Positions 1 through 9,045 of a DNA stretch of 35,040 nucleotides are shown piece by piece. A model generated the notes under the pieces. It was not told the origin of the DNA, did not search any database, and saw nothing but the letters and a program-made list of their open reading frames with translations. This DNA is from JALXCH01 sp964495805 (GTDB lineage Bacteria; Calditrichota; Calditrichia; RBG-13-44-9), in the NCBI GenBank assembly GCA_964495805.1, contig CAZBWV010000083.1, positions 1-35,040 of the forward strand, written 5' to 3'. How positions within the stretch are numbered: position 1 is the stretch's first letter; each line of letters opens with the position of its first letter. A program made the position numbers and the translations under genes.

Positions 1-20
1 GGAACGGAGGAATCTCATTC
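1..20. repeat. possible truncated copy of a dispersed GC-rich repeat
   Basis: The first 20 bases end in ggaggaatctcattc. This resembles the end of the 'gtcattccga...gaggaatctc' type of intergenic element, of which clearer copies lie at about 34066-34277 in this window. Only the tail would be present because the window starts here. The match is short, so confidence is low. Confidence 0.25.
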
Positions 21-62
21 AAAAATTTAGCATCCAATTCATTGAGGGTGGGTGTTTGACTT

Positions 63-533
63 TTACTCCAGTCCAACTTCCTCATAATACTGATGGGCAT
101 CGTACTCTAATTGCAGATTTTGGATATGTTCACTCTCCTGATCCACCAGCCACTGAAATATCTCCTGCACTTCCTGATCGGTGGCACGCTGAAACTGCGC
201 CTGATAAAAATCCCGGCTGATTTTTTCGTTTTCAATCGCCAGGTTGATTAACTCCAGAATAGTACAATTACTCAGCTCCAGTTCCATGATGGATCGACGT
301 TCGGGAAGTTCCGCTTCATTGGGGCTGGCCGGTAAATCCTGTGCATTGCGGCGAATTTTTTCCTGAATTCGTTCCCTGTGCAAAATCTCTTCTTCAATTA
401 ATTTTGCCAATAGTGCCCGGGTCACACCATTTTTTACCCGATCCAGCATATGCTGATAAATCAGCACAGTATCGTTTTCATTCTGCAAAGCCATTTGCAG
501 GGCACGAAGGGATTCCAGCGATAATTCTGCCAT
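63..533 (-). CDS. ferritin-like/rubrerythrin-type diiron domain protein
   Basis: This 156-residue protein is almost wholly helical in character and looks like a four-helix ferritin-like domain. Candidate iron ligands occur in the order expected for the family: Glu19 in the first helix, an ExxH motif at Glu49/His52, Glu101 or Glu103 in the third helix, and a second ExxH at Glu133/His136. There is no signal peptide and no C-terminal rubredoxin CxxC pair, so this is the short erythrin form, probably cytoplasmic and involved in iron or peroxide handling (family inference). The ATG at 533 has a GGAG ribosome site about seven bases upstream. It starts 14 bases after the ribonuclease Y stop, so the two are probably co-transcribed. 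The precise activity cannot be told from sequence. Confidence 0.75.
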   Translation of the reverse strand: MAELSLESLRALQMALQNENDTVLIYQHMLDRVKNGVTRALLAKLIEEEILHRERIQEKIRRNAQDLPASPNEAELPERRSIMELELSNCTILELINLAIENEKISRDFYQAQFQRATDQEVQEIFQWLVDQESEHIQNLQLEYDAHQYYEEVGLE

Positions 534-547
534 GATGCGCTCCTCTC

Positions 548-2164
548 TTATGAATGAACGCTCGATTCTTTTGCTTCTTGCTCTTTTTTATTATTATCGT
601 GCCCTGGTAAAAATTCATCAGTAAAAGCGCTTTCTACGGTTTGCCGAATAACGGTAACCTTAATCTGGCCGGGATATTCCATATTCTCTTTGATCTTTTT
701 AGCAATATCACTGGCCAATAACTGCGCTTCTGCATCGGATAATTTTTCGGGAAGAATCATCACTCGAATTTCGCGACCGGCAGAAAGGGCATACGTTTTC
801 GCCACCCCTTCAAAGGAATTGGCCAGTTCTTCTAATTTGGCAATCCGCTGGGCGTATGCCTCCAGCGATTCTCGTCGTGCTCCGGGGCGGGCACCACTGA
901 TTCGATCGGCAGCGGTTACCAGTACCGAAATAGGTGAAATGGGCTCTGCCTCCTCATGATGCGCCAGAATGGAATTAATTACCACCGGGTGCTCCCCGCA
1001 GCGCGTCGCCACTTCCACCCCAATGGAAACATGGCTTCCTTCTGAATCGCCGCTAACTGCTTTGCCGATATCATGAAACAATCCCGCTCGTCGGGCAAGT
1101 TGAACATCCAGTCCCAATTCAGCAGCCATACCACCTGCCAGTAAAGCAACTTCCTTGGAATGCTGTAAAATATTCTGCCCATAGCTGGTGCGATATTTCA
1201 GCCGCCCCAGATATTCCTTCATTTCCGGGTGAACATTTTTAATATTCAACTCGCGTAAAGTTTCCTCCGCCGCCCGTTTAATGCTTTGTTCTACTTCCCG
1301 GGTGGCTTTTTCTACTTCGTGCTCAATGTTTTTGGGATTGATATTTTTGCTTTTAATCAAATTGGTCATGGCGATGCGAGCAATCTCTCGCTTAATGGGG
1401 TCGAAACTGGACATGACTACCGTTTCCGGAGTATCATCCACAATTACCTTCACTCCGGTCGCAGCTTCAAACGCTTTAATATTGCGTCCTTCCCGACCAA
1501 TAATAATCCCCTTCCAGTCGTCGTTGGGGAGTTCCACAGAAATAAGTGTGGATTCCATGGTGTAATCGGTTGCCATCCGTTCGATGGCAAATGCCATGAT
1601 TTCTTTAGCTTCCCAGCGCGCCCGCTCCTCCGCTTCGTTTTTAATATCCAGAATCGTTTGGGCTGCTTCTGCCCGCGCTTCGGAAATCATGTTATCAATT
1701 AGCATCTTCTTTGCTTCTTCTCGATTTAACCCGGAAATGGCCTCCAATTTCTTCAGTTCCTGTTCCCGTAATTCCTGCACTTCTTTTTCCCGTTGCTGAA
1801 TGGTCTGTTCCCAATTAATCAATTCCGTTTCACGCTTACGAATCTGCCACTCTTTCTCCTGCACTTTATTGTTCAATCGGCGCACATCTTTTTCGCGACG
1901 ACGAAGCTTTTCTTCTGTCTTCTGAAGTGCGATTTCCCGTTGCTTTAATTGTTTCATGGTCTGGTTCTTTTCCTGAACCAGTTTTTCCTTCGCTGCCAGA
2001 TAGGCTTTGCGTTCCATTTGTTCCACTTCTCGACGTGCGCTGGCAAGGATGTTCTGCGCTTCTTTTTCGGCATTCTTTATTTTACGTCCGCTTATAAAGT
2101 AAGCAATGGCTAATCCCACCAGTATCCCTGCAACACCTACTCCAATTAAAAGTAATGTATTCAT
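548..2164 (-). CDS. rny: ribonuclease Y (membrane-anchored endoribonuclease)
   Basis: RNase Y starts bulk mRNA decay by endonucleolytic cleavage at the inner face of the membrane. The domain order is complete: an N-terminal membrane helix (about residues 3-26), a long charged coiled coil (about 30-200), a KH RNA-binding domain with the GREG loop at 223-226, and an HD phosphohydrolase domain with His335, the His364-Asp365 pair, His378 and His402/403. Length (538 aa) is close to the usual 520 or so. I chose the ATG at 2164 because AGAGG lies seven bases upstream; a TTG one codon earlier is also possible. The ferritin-like gene follows directly. The 378 bases upstream hold no clear gene, so the promoter is likely there. 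Confidence 0.97.
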   Translation of the reverse strand: MNTLLLIGVGVAGILVGLAIAYFISGRKIKNAEKEAQNILASARREVEQMERKAYLAAKEKLVQEKNQTMKQLKQREIALQKTEEKLRRREKDVRRLNNKVQEKEWQIRKRETELINWEQTIQQREKEVQELREQELKKLEAISGLNREEAKKMLIDNMISEARAEAAQTILDIKNEAEERARWEAKEIMAFAIERMATDYTMESTLISVELPNDDWKGIIIGREGRNIKAFEAATGVKVIVDDTPETVVMSSFDPIKREIARIAMTNLIKSKNINPKNIEHEVEKATREVEQSIKRAAEETLRELNIKNVHPEMKEYLGRLKYRTSYGQNILQHSKEVALLAGGMAAELGLDVQLARRAGLFHDIGKAVSGDSEGSHVSIGVEVATRCGEHPVVINSILAHHEEAEPISPISVLVTAADRISGARPGARRESLEAYAQRIAKLEELANSFEGVAKTYALSAGREIRVMILPEKLSDAEAQLLASDIAKKIKENMEYPGQIKVTVIRQTVESAFTDEFLPGHDNNKKEQEAKESSVHS

Positions 2165-2542
2165 CAATCAACCTCTTCTCTTTTTTTGTTTAATCCACCT
2201 ATATTGGAGATTTCCGCAAATACAATGTCCTATTTGAGAATCTCCAGATTTAAATAAATATAATTTCCGTAAGTTCCGAATGAAATGACTTTTTCAAACC
2301 AGGTTCTACTGAAGGCTAAAGACCAGGAGTCCGAATACTATTTACGGAAAAAAGACGGAGGAATTTCAGAACGCATAAGGAGCTTGAAGCCATATATGGG
2401 AATACAGGCACAAGGATATATCAGGTATAAAGGGTTGGGGTCTTATCAGTAATAAAAACGGTGATCGTATGGAGAAAGGGACAAATGAAATTCAGGTACC
2501 ATCTTTTCTGTTCACAACTTGTCAGTATCCCCCAAAATCGAA
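2165..2542. other. 378-bp AT-rich gap between rny and the NHL gene
   Basis: This stretch separates the 3' end of the NHL-protein gene from the start of rny on the same strand and presumably carries the rny promoter. I see no convincing terminator hairpin and no recognisable structured RNA. The plus strand contains a 55-codon open frame at 2285-2452, described separately. Six-S RNA lies near rny in some bacteria, but I could not find its long bulged-hairpin pattern here. Confidence 0.5.
2285..2452 (+). CDS. possible small protein, unrecognised (55 aa)
   Basis: An ATG-to-TAA frame of 55 codons runs antisense to its neighbours inside the gap upstream of rny. Its conceptual product begins MTFSNQVLLKAKDQESEYYL and is rich in charged and tyrosine residues, ending IRYKGLGSYQ, which looks more protein-like than random intergenic translation. 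There is no good ribosome binding site before the ATG, and the frame matches no family I recognise. It may be a decayed gene fragment or chance. Confidence 0.2.
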   Translation: MTFSNQVLLKAKDQESEYYLRKKDGGISERIRSLKPYMGIQAQGYIRYKGLGSYQ

Positions 2543-3502
2543 TCACTCTTTTCGATCTTCTCTTTCTTCTTTTCCCTTCTTAAAAATCAGGCACTTCCCG
2601 GGGGTTAACACGTACAAGATGGCAGGAGTCCCCTGAACAGGGTCCCAGAGAGCAGCATCGCGCGGAATAAAATCAGGCTCGTTTCGATGGAGCTTTCCCC
2701 GAAAGAATTTCCCCTTGCCGAAGAAAAAGACCGACCGTTCTTCCACATCGGTTACGGTCAATGTCTCCTGCAACGAAACCGCAACACCGCGAATTTGCTG
2801 AAAATCAGGGTGCCGGATGGTTCGGATATAGTTTCCCAAATAATCAAACACCACCACTTCGTTGCGCCCGGCATCGCTCACAAAAATTTCGCCGGAACGG
2901 TTCAAAGCCATCTGACGTGGGGAAAGAAGTTGCCCCAGATTATCCGAAGCATCGCCAAAAGCAACCCGGGGATTCCCAAAGCGATCGATCTTTACCACGC
3001 GCTTGTTCAAATCTTCTAAAATAAAAATATCGTATTGATTGGAAACTGCCACACTTAACGGCATGGCGAAAGAATAAGGGGAATCAGAATCCAGCGTGAG
3101 CGTCCCCATAAAATGCAAATAACGGTCCATCTGTACAATTCGGTCGTTGTTGAAATCCGCTACATACACGCGAATCGTCAAATGCGCATCGATATCGTTC
3201 GGAGCATCAAATTGTTCCGCACCGTGCCCAAAACCACCTACTTCTTTCAGGAAGCGCCCCTTTCCGTCAAATTCCAGAATGCGATTTCGCCCCCGATCCA
3301 CAATAAACAATACACCCGCTGAGTTTAAATCCAGTGCAACGGCATCCTGCAACTTCCCGGAGGGTGATTCCGAACCATCAATCGTGCCAACCAATTGCCA
3401 GCTCTCCCCTTCCCCATTTTCCGATGCCATAACAGGTTTTATCGGGAGAAAAAGCATCCAGCATATCCATAGCAATACAACTCCAATAACTCCGGTTTTC
3501 AT
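2543..3502 (-). CDS. secreted NHL-repeat beta-propeller protein
   Basis: This protein of about 319 residues has an N-terminal signal peptide (basic start, hydrophobic core, likely cleavage after the VMA near residue 27) followed by at least five NHL-type blades. The blades show the recurring pattern of a small-residue strand, then 'lfVaDrgnnrIlefd' and a glycine turn. NHL propellers usually bind ligands or proteins and are not catalytic. No partner domain is attached. The ATG at 3502 follows GGGA at suitable spacing; a GTG two codons earlier is an alternative. It lies 29 bases after the RadA stop and is the last gene of a run that starts with the large outer-membrane protein, so a periplasmic or surface role is reasonable. 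Function is otherwise unknown. Confidence 0.8.
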   Translation of the reverse strand: MKTGVIGVVLLWICWMLFLPIKPVMASENGEGESWQLVGTIDGSESPSGKLQDAVALDLNSAGVLFIVDRGRNRILEFDGKGRFLKEVGGFGHGAEQFDAPNDIDAHLTIRVYVADFNNDRIVQMDRYLHFMGTLTLDSDSPYSFAMPLSVAVSNQYDIFILEDLNKRVVKIDRFGNPRVAFGDASDNLGQLLSPRQMALNRSGEIFVSDAGRNEVVVFDYLGNYIRTIRHPDFQQIRGVAVSLQETLTVTDVEERSVFFFGKGKFFRGKLHRNEPDFIPRDAALWDPVQGTPAILYVLTPGKCLIFKKGKEEREDRKE

Positions 3503-3531
3503 TTGCACATCCCGATTTTTTACCAGATTAT

Positions 3532-4917
3532 TTAGACGTTATTTATGAAGAACACCCGATCGTCTTCAATGATTTCCACAATATTTTCCACCGGAATCCA
3601 TTCACTTTGCTGAGCAGAAGATTTTTTCAGCGACAGTTCGGAGATATCGGGTATATAAATTCTGCGAAAACCCAGTTTTTCCGCTTCCCGAATGCGTGCT
3701 TCCATCTGGTTAACCGGCCGTATATCGCCGTTTAGCCCGATTTCCCCAATGAACACACTCTGGGGTGGTAACGGAACATCTTTATAGCTGGAAAACACCG
3801 CCATGGCAATTCCCAGATCGATGCCGGGATCATCGAAGCGCAGACCACCGGCAATTTTTACGAACACATCGTACACACCGAAATGCAAATTCCCGTGCTT
3901 TTCCAGGATTGCCAGCAGCAGTGCCAGTCGGCGTGGGTCGAAACCGCTTACAGTGCGCTGGGGTACTCCGTAGTTACTCCGGGAAACCAGAGATTGCACC
4001 TCCGCCAGTAGCGGGCGCGATCCCTCAAAGCTGCACACCACGCTCACCCCAACCTGGGAACCGCTTTTACGAGAAAGAAACAGACGAGAAGGATTTTCCA
4101 CCTCTTTTAATCCCTCCGGTTCCATCAAAAAAATCCCCAGTTCGCTGGTAGCCCCAAACCGATTCTTCACCGACCGTAAAATGCGGTATTGATACAGGTT
4201 ATCACCTTCAAACGAAAGTACCACATCCACCATGTGTTCCAGAATTTTAGGACCGGCGATGCTCCCTTCTTTGGTAATATGCCCCACTAAAATCAAGCTC
4301 CATCCCTGCTCTTTAGCCGCACGAAACAAACGGGAAGCACATTCACGGAGCTGTGCCACATTCCCAGGCGCACCAACCACATCTTCGGAATAAAGGGATT
4401 GAATAGAGTCCACGATGACCACCGTGGGAGACTGTTTTTCGATATGAAAGAGAATGTTTTCCAGATTGGTTTCCATGAGCACAGGAATAGCGTGCCGGGC
4501 GATGTTCAACCGATTGGCACGATTATGGAGCTGGCGCAGGGATTCCTCACCGCTAACGTACAGAACGCTTATCTGTTGTCGCACCAGACGAGCAGCAACC
4601 TGAATCAATAATGTCGATTTTCCGATACCGGGATCACCAGCCAATAGAACAACTGAAGCGGGAAAAATTCCACCACCCAATACGCGGTCGAATTCTCTGA
4701 TACCAGTGGAAATGCGGGGCAACTCCTCACGGGAAATCTGGGAAAGCAGTACCGGAGAATTGGGGGATTGCCCCTTTTTATGAATGGTCTTCTTGACCGG
4801 GGCAATCTCTTTTTCTTTCATGCTATTCCAGGCACCACAATCGGGACACTTCCCTACCCATCGGGGAATCTCGTACCCGCAATTATTGCATACATACACA
4901 GTTTTTGTTTTTGCCAT
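3532..4917 (-). CDS. radA: DNA repair protein RadA (Sms)
   Basis: RadA is a RecA-related hexameric helicase that drives branch migration during homologous recombination and repair. Every family landmark is visible in the 461 residues: an N-terminal zinc finger with Cys10, Cys13, Cys24 and Cys27; the Walker A motif GDPGIGKST at 94-102; a Walker B strand VVIVDS at 166-171; the RadA-specific KNRFG motif at 251-255; and a C-terminal Lon-like domain. Length matches the family norm (about 455). The gene starts 21 bases downstream of the large outer-membrane protein gene and is followed closely by the NHL gene, so the three are probably one transcript. No ribosome site is obvious before the ATG. Confidence 0.97.
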   Translation of the reverse strand: MAKTKTVYVCNNCGYEIPRWVGKCPDCGAWNSMKEKEIAPVKKTIHKKGQSPNSPVLLSQISREELPRISTGIREFDRVLGGGIFPASVVLLAGDPGIGKSTLLIQVAARLVRQQISVLYVSGEESLRQLHNRANRLNIARHAIPVLMETNLENILFHIEKQSPTVVIVDSIQSLYSEDVVGAPGNVAQLRECASRLFRAAKEQGWSLILVGHITKEGSIAGPKILEHMVDVVLSFEGDNLYQYRILRSVKNRFGATSELGIFLMEPEGLKEVENPSRLFLSRKSGSQVGVSVVCSFEGSRPLLAEVQSLVSRSNYGVPQRTVSGFDPRRLALLLAILEKHGNLHFGVYDVFVKIAGGLRFDDPGIDLGIAMAVFSSYKDVPLPPQSVFIGEIGLNGDIRPVNQMEARIREAEKLGFRRIYIPDISELSLKKSSAQQSEWIPVENIVEIIEDDRVFFINNV

Positions 4918-4938
4918 GGAAATGGTGTTCGTTTTCGC

Positions 4939-7900
4939 TTAAAAGTCCAATCCCAGGGAGAAATAATGTACCGGATCCCCGGTACGACCCAGGTAGAATG
5001 GCCAGGCCATATCCCATTTGAACAAAATTCCCAGAAAGTACACCCGTGCACCAAAGCCCAATCCGCTGATAATGTCGTTAAATCGGAGCGTCCCATCCGG
5101 ATTACGTTTTACCCCGCGGAAGTCACTGAAACTATACCAGGGGCCACTATCCTGATACCAGGCAGTGCCCACATCCCAGAAGGCTACTCCACGAATATTA
5201 AACAGCGAAATAGGCGGGAAACCCAGTTTCAAATATTCAATGGCGGGAAACCGAAATTCAAAATTGCCCAGGAAGTAGCGATTTCCCACCTGTTCGTAAT
5301 AAAACGTTCCGCGCAACGGCATGACGAACTTGGAGAAAAACACATCGTCGATGCGCTGAATACGCAAATTTCCGCCGCGGTATTTCCGATTAATCCAGTT
5401 GTCCACACCACCAAGGAAATACTGTTGAGCGTTTTTGCCAAAACTTAATCCGCCACTTAAACGCACAGCAAATTGATACTGGGGCGAAAGTTTGAAATAT
5501 CGTCGGTAATCAAATTCAAATGTTTTGAAATCCCGACCTATACTGCCAAGCTGAGGACTCATCCGGAAAGTCAACTGATAGCGAGTGCCATCCACCAGTC
5601 CCAGCACTCCCCAGCGAAATCCCCACAAAGTGTTGTCGTGGGTGTAAGAAATTTCCGGAATGACGGTATGGGCTTTTTGCGTGGGAATAGGTAAATCCAG
5701 ATAATCCAGAAATACGTTGAACGAAAGAGCACTCACATCGATGCGGTCGAACCGGTTCAACGGGTACGAAGCGGTAAACTGACCGCCAAAATTTTCGTAG
5801 CGCATCAATCCGTAATAATAATCCATGAACATGTACACCAGGTGGTAAGCACCCAATCCGATATTGGTGCGGCGCTTTAAATAGTAATACTGCACGGCAA
5901 AATCGCTATTGCGCAAATCGGCCCACATGTTAATGGTAAGGTAAATTTTGTGGTCGCCTAATAAATCGCTAAATGCCAGTGCGGTATATCCCTGAAGTCC
6001 GAAAAAAGTGTTGTACCCGGCCGCACCGGTTACATAATCCGGCGAAAACTTAATTTTGTACTTGCGAACCTTGTAATTGCCTTTCTCATCCTTCAACTGG
6101 CTTTCTTCCAGCACCACCTGTTTGCGTTTTCGGCTCTGGGTAGTGTGCCGGGCATATTTCCCGAACACGTACCGGCTGTAATCCACCGGTGCTTCCCCTT
6201 TCATCGGTTGGACTTTTTTACCCTTTTTGGAACGTGAGACCCGACGAACCGTATCCATCCGGGTGGTATCTGTTTCCTGCTCCTGTTCCGGCTGCCAATC
6301 CCGTGCGTAAACCGGTAGATGATCCTGCCGCATTTCTTCCACAAATTCGGTATTTTTCAATTGTACCGGCTTGAGCTCCAGGGGATCGTTAATGAGATAT
6401 ACATCATAGCCACCATGATAAAACGTCGTGTACACTAATTTACTGGCATCGTGATTCCAGTTGATCTGAAATATTCCGGAAATCACATTGGTGATAGGAT
6501 AATACTCCCGGGTTCTCAGGTCTTCGACATAAATGTTAAAAATACCATTTTCATCGGAGGTAAATGCCAGTTTCTTTCCGTCCGGAGAGAATATCGGAAA
6601 GCCTTCTTCCCACGGCGTATTGGTGATGCGGGTAAGCTTTCCGGTTTCAACATCCACCAGATAGACGTCGCGTCGTTCGTAATCATGCTGATAAATCTTG
6701 AAATCCGGTGGGATATCGCGGGTAACGCCATAGTCGTCCCGATCCGAAACAAACGCGATGGTCTTTCCGTCCGGCGACCAGGAAGGCTGGTCATCCGAAA
6801 AGATGTCGTTGGTGATTGCCTTTACTTCACCGGTTTTCAGGTTAAACACATAGATGTCGCTCTGCCCGTCTTTATTCCCCACAAAGGCAATCCTTTCCCC
6901 ATCCGGAGACCAGGCAGTGGTAAATGCACCGTCCAAATTCATGGTGTGGGTTTCAATTTTCCCACTGTTCACATCCACAATGTAAATGGCATCCCACCCA
7001 CCCCGCTTGGCTGCAAAGGCTAACCTGGTTCCATCCGGAGAGAAGCTCATCCCCGGGCGCAAGAAATGAAGCTCTTCGAAACTCTCTGAACGCTGCCCCT
7101 TCACCAGCACCTTGATCTCTTTCCCGTCAATGGAGGAGATGAGACGAATGTCCTGGTAACCGGATTTATCAGAAATGTACGCAATTTTATCGCCTTGAGG
7201 TGAAATAGTGGGACTTACATTCAGGTAATTCTTCCATTCTTCATGGAAGGTCATCTGATCGCTAAATTCTTTTGGAACCAGTTGGTCCGCCACTTCAGGA
7301 TAATATTTCCGGCGCAGATAACGATGCCATTTTTCGGTCAGCTCTTTGTAATCCAATCCCAGGGACGATTTAAGCACCTGCTGGAACTGGACTTTACCGT
7401 GCGCTTTGTTCAATATTTCGGCAATTTTCTCCCGCCCGTAAGTCTCAACAATATAGCGGTACACGGAATTCCCACCCTGGTAGGCCAGAATGTATTCCAG
7501 ATACTGCACCGGTGGAATATACCCGGTTAGCACGGCATCCCGGATGATCATATCCGTACGGGTATTCCAGCCGACGGATTCAAATTCAGCCAGACCTTCG
7601 TTCGCCCACAATGGCAACGGTGCAACCTGTCCCATGATCAGCGAATTGATGTTGCCACCGTAGAGCATATCGTTAATCACTGCGTGCACCAGTTCGTGGT
7701 GAATAACGTGTCGAAACTGATCGTACAAGCCTTCGAACGGAACCACCACCCGGTTTTTGTACAGCTCGGTTACTCCACCAATGCCTTCTTCCAGGTAGCT
7801 CAGCACCACATTGGTTTGCTGCCAATCGTTATGGGATTTGTAAACGATGAAGACCACCCGTTTGGACAGCTCGTAGTTGAAATCTCGTTTCAGTTGCTGG

Positions 7901-8097
7901 TAGGCTTTTTCTGCGACATGGGCAACAAATTCAGCCGTTTTTTCGCCACCCGGATAAAAATAGATATCGAAATGCTGACTCTGGATGTAGTACCACTTGA
8001 AATTTTTATATTGAACTTTGTTTTTACCAAAGTATTGAGCCGAGACCAGCTGGATCAAGCACAACAGAAAAATGAATCCCAGAATACGAAATTTCAT
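4939..8097 (-). CDS. zinc-peptidase / TolB-like propeller / Omp85 barrel fusion protein
   Basis: This 1052-residue outer-membrane protein joins three modules. After a signal peptide (about residues 1-20) comes a gluzincin-type peptidase region (about 20-265) with HELVH at 134-138 and downstream glutamates in NEGLAE (167-171), the layout of MA-clan zinc peptidases. Next is a propeller of six PD40/TolB-type blades (about 285-575) marked by repeated 'SPDGkkIAFvSd' strands. A basic, low-complexity linker (about 595-675) leads to a C-terminal beta barrel resembling the Omp85 surface-antigen domain and ending in aromatic-rich strands with a terminal Phe. POTRA domains, usual in BamA/TamA, are not evident. 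The start at 8097 is chosen because TAATGGAGGAACG precedes the ATG and the signal peptide follows at once. Its role could be surface proteolysis or protein export; substrate unknown. It heads the radA-NHL run. Confidence 0.85.
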   Translation of the reverse strand: MKFRILGFIFLLCLIQLVSAQYFGKNKVQYKNFKWYYIQSQHFDIYFYPGGEKTAEFVAHVAEKAYQQLKRDFNYELSKRVVFIVYKSHNDWQQTNVVLSYLEEGIGGVTELYKNRVVVPFEGLYDQFRHVIHHELVHAVINDMLYGGNINSLIMGQVAPLPLWANEGLAEFESVGWNTRTDMIIRDAVLTGYIPPVQYLEYILAYQGGNSVYRYIVETYGREKIAEILNKAHGKVQFQQVLKSSLGLDYKELTEKWHRYLRRKYYPEVADQLVPKEFSDQMTFHEEWKNYLNVSPTISPQGDKIAYISDKSGYQDIRLISSIDGKEIKVLVKGQRSESFEELHFLRPGMSFSPDGTRLAFAAKRGGWDAIYIVDVNSGKIETHTMNLDGAFTTAWSPDGERIAFVGNKDGQSDIYVFNLKTGEVKAITNDIFSDDQPSWSPDGKTIAFVSDRDDYGVTRDIPPDFKIYQHDYERRDVYLVDVETGKLTRITNTPWEEGFPIFSPDGKKLAFTSDENGIFNIYVEDLRTREYYPITNVISGIFQINWNHDASKLVYTTFYHGGYDVYLINDPLELKPVQLKNTEFVEEMRQDHLPVYARDWQPEQEQETDTTRMDTVRRVSRSKKGKKVQPMKGEAPVDYSRYVFGKYARHTTQSRKRKQVVLEESQLKDEKGNYKVRKYKIKFSPDYVTGAAGYNTFFGLQGYTALAFSDLLGDHKIYLTINMWADLRNSDFAVQYYYLKRRTNIGLGAYHLVYMFMDYYYGLMRYENFGGQFTASYPLNRFDRIDVSALSFNVFLDYLDLPIPTQKAHTVIPEISYTHDNTLWGFRWGVLGLVDGTRYQLTFRMSPQLGSIGRDFKTFEFDYRRYFKLSPQYQFAVRLSGGLSFGKNAQQYFLGGVDNWINRKYRGGNLRIQRIDDVFFSKFVMPLRGTFYYEQVGNRYFLGNFEFRFPAIEYLKLGFPPISLFNIRGVAFWDVGTAWYQDSGPWYSFSDFRGVKRNPDGTLRFNDIISGLGFGARVYFLGILFKWDMAWPFYLGRTGDPVHYFSLGLDF

Positions 8098-8366
8098 CGT
8101 TCCTCCATTACCAAAAAATTCCCGTAACAGGCTCCTCCAGTTCATTTAAAATACACCTTTCATCCAGGTAATTCAAGGTATTTATTCGTATCCCATTCTG
8201 GTATGCCTCCTCATTCTTAGTGGTTTTAAACGTATTTGTTGGAATTGTTCCGTTTTTGCACCACCCGAATTGCCCCCCGTATGAAATTTCATTTTAAACG
8301 CTGCAATCGTCCCAATATTTTCATTTTCGATTAGGTTTTGAGAGGCAAATTAAAGTAATTTATTGT

Positions 8367-8780
8367 ATGAAATTAAGATCAAGAATTTCCATGAATCGGT
8401 TTGTAAAAAAATTGCGTCTTGTGCTGTTTTGGGCACTATTTACAGTGGTTATTTGGATCACAACAGGATGCCACAAAAAGACGGAGGTTTCCGTGAATCC
8501 AACCTGGCAGGCAATACTCACCCGGATGGAAATCATCCTTGCCACCTCCCAACCGGATAGCATCAAAGCAGCCAGATTGCAACAGCTTTTCCGGGAATAC
8601 CATCTATCACCGGATGAATACCGCCGGATCTATCGTGAACTGGTGGAGTCCGACCACGAACAGGCTTACCGCCTGCTGTTGCAAATGGAAAAGCAAATCA
8701 CTGAAGAATTACGCAGATCTTCGGCGCAGCATCAAAACAAACAGCAGAAAGCCTCACCCACACAACGAGTTCCACAATAA
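8367..8780 (+). CDS. small putative lipoprotein, DUF4296-like in layout
   Basis: The 137-residue product has a basic start, a hydrophobic stretch (about 17-33) and a Cys at 35 in the context TTGC, giving a plausible though imperfect lipobox (Thr at -3). The mature part is short, helical and highly charged, with 'REYHLSPDEYRRIYREL' in the middle and a Gln/Lys-rich tail. Small lipoproteins with this layout (helical body, a 'y.ls.eef...y' stretch) are common in Bacteroidota-like genomes, for example DUF4296; a family assignment by eye is tentative. No strong ribosome site precedes the ATG at 8367; a second in-frame ATG at 8391 is an alternative. It is divergent from the large outer-membrane gene. 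Function unknown. Confidence 0.6.
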   Translation: MKLRSRISMNRFVKKLRLVLFWALFTVVIWITTGCHKKTEVSVNPTWQAILTRMEIILATSQPDSIKAARLQQLFREYHLSPDEYRRIYRELVESDHEQAYRLLLQMEKQITEELRRSSAQHQNKQQKASPTQRVPQ

Positions 8781-8840
8781 AATCATTCACTGGTCTATTT
8801 TTCCGTTCATTTTATTTTTGCGAAAAATTTCTTTTTTCCG

Positions 8841-8860
8841 GGGAAAATTCCCTCTAATTT
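8841..8860 (+). terminator. weak terminator-like hairpin after the lipoprotein gene
   Basis: GGGAA and TTCCC arms separated by AA (8841-8852) are followed by a T-rich stretch (tctaatttt). The stem is only five base pairs, so this is a weak candidate. Confidence 0.25.
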
Positions 8861-8992
8861 TAAACAGACCAGAAAAAACGGTGAATTTCCCGAACCATTC
8901 TTAACATCTCTGGTTTAATTATTATGTTCTCAATGGGATAAACGGATGAGGCGAAAATGGACATGTGAATTCGGAACAAATTTGAGCCTCAC

Positions 8993-9008
8993 ATTCATTT
9001 TTTTGAAT
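8993..9008. promoter_or_regulatory. small inverted repeat upstream of the fad operon
   Basis: ATTCA and TGAAT arms flank a six-T spacer, about 38 bases before the fadE start. Its position would suit an operator for a fatty-acid-responsive repressor, but the arms are short, AT-rich and do not match the FadR box I know from Bacillus. It may be chance. Confidence 0.2.
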
Positions 9009-9045
9009 CATCAAATCAAAACGTCACCGAAACAGGGGAGGCATC

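Noticed and set aside
2165..2542. 6S RNA upstream of rny
   Set aside because: No long, centrally bulged hairpin could be drawn by eye, although some bacteria carry 6S RNA near here.
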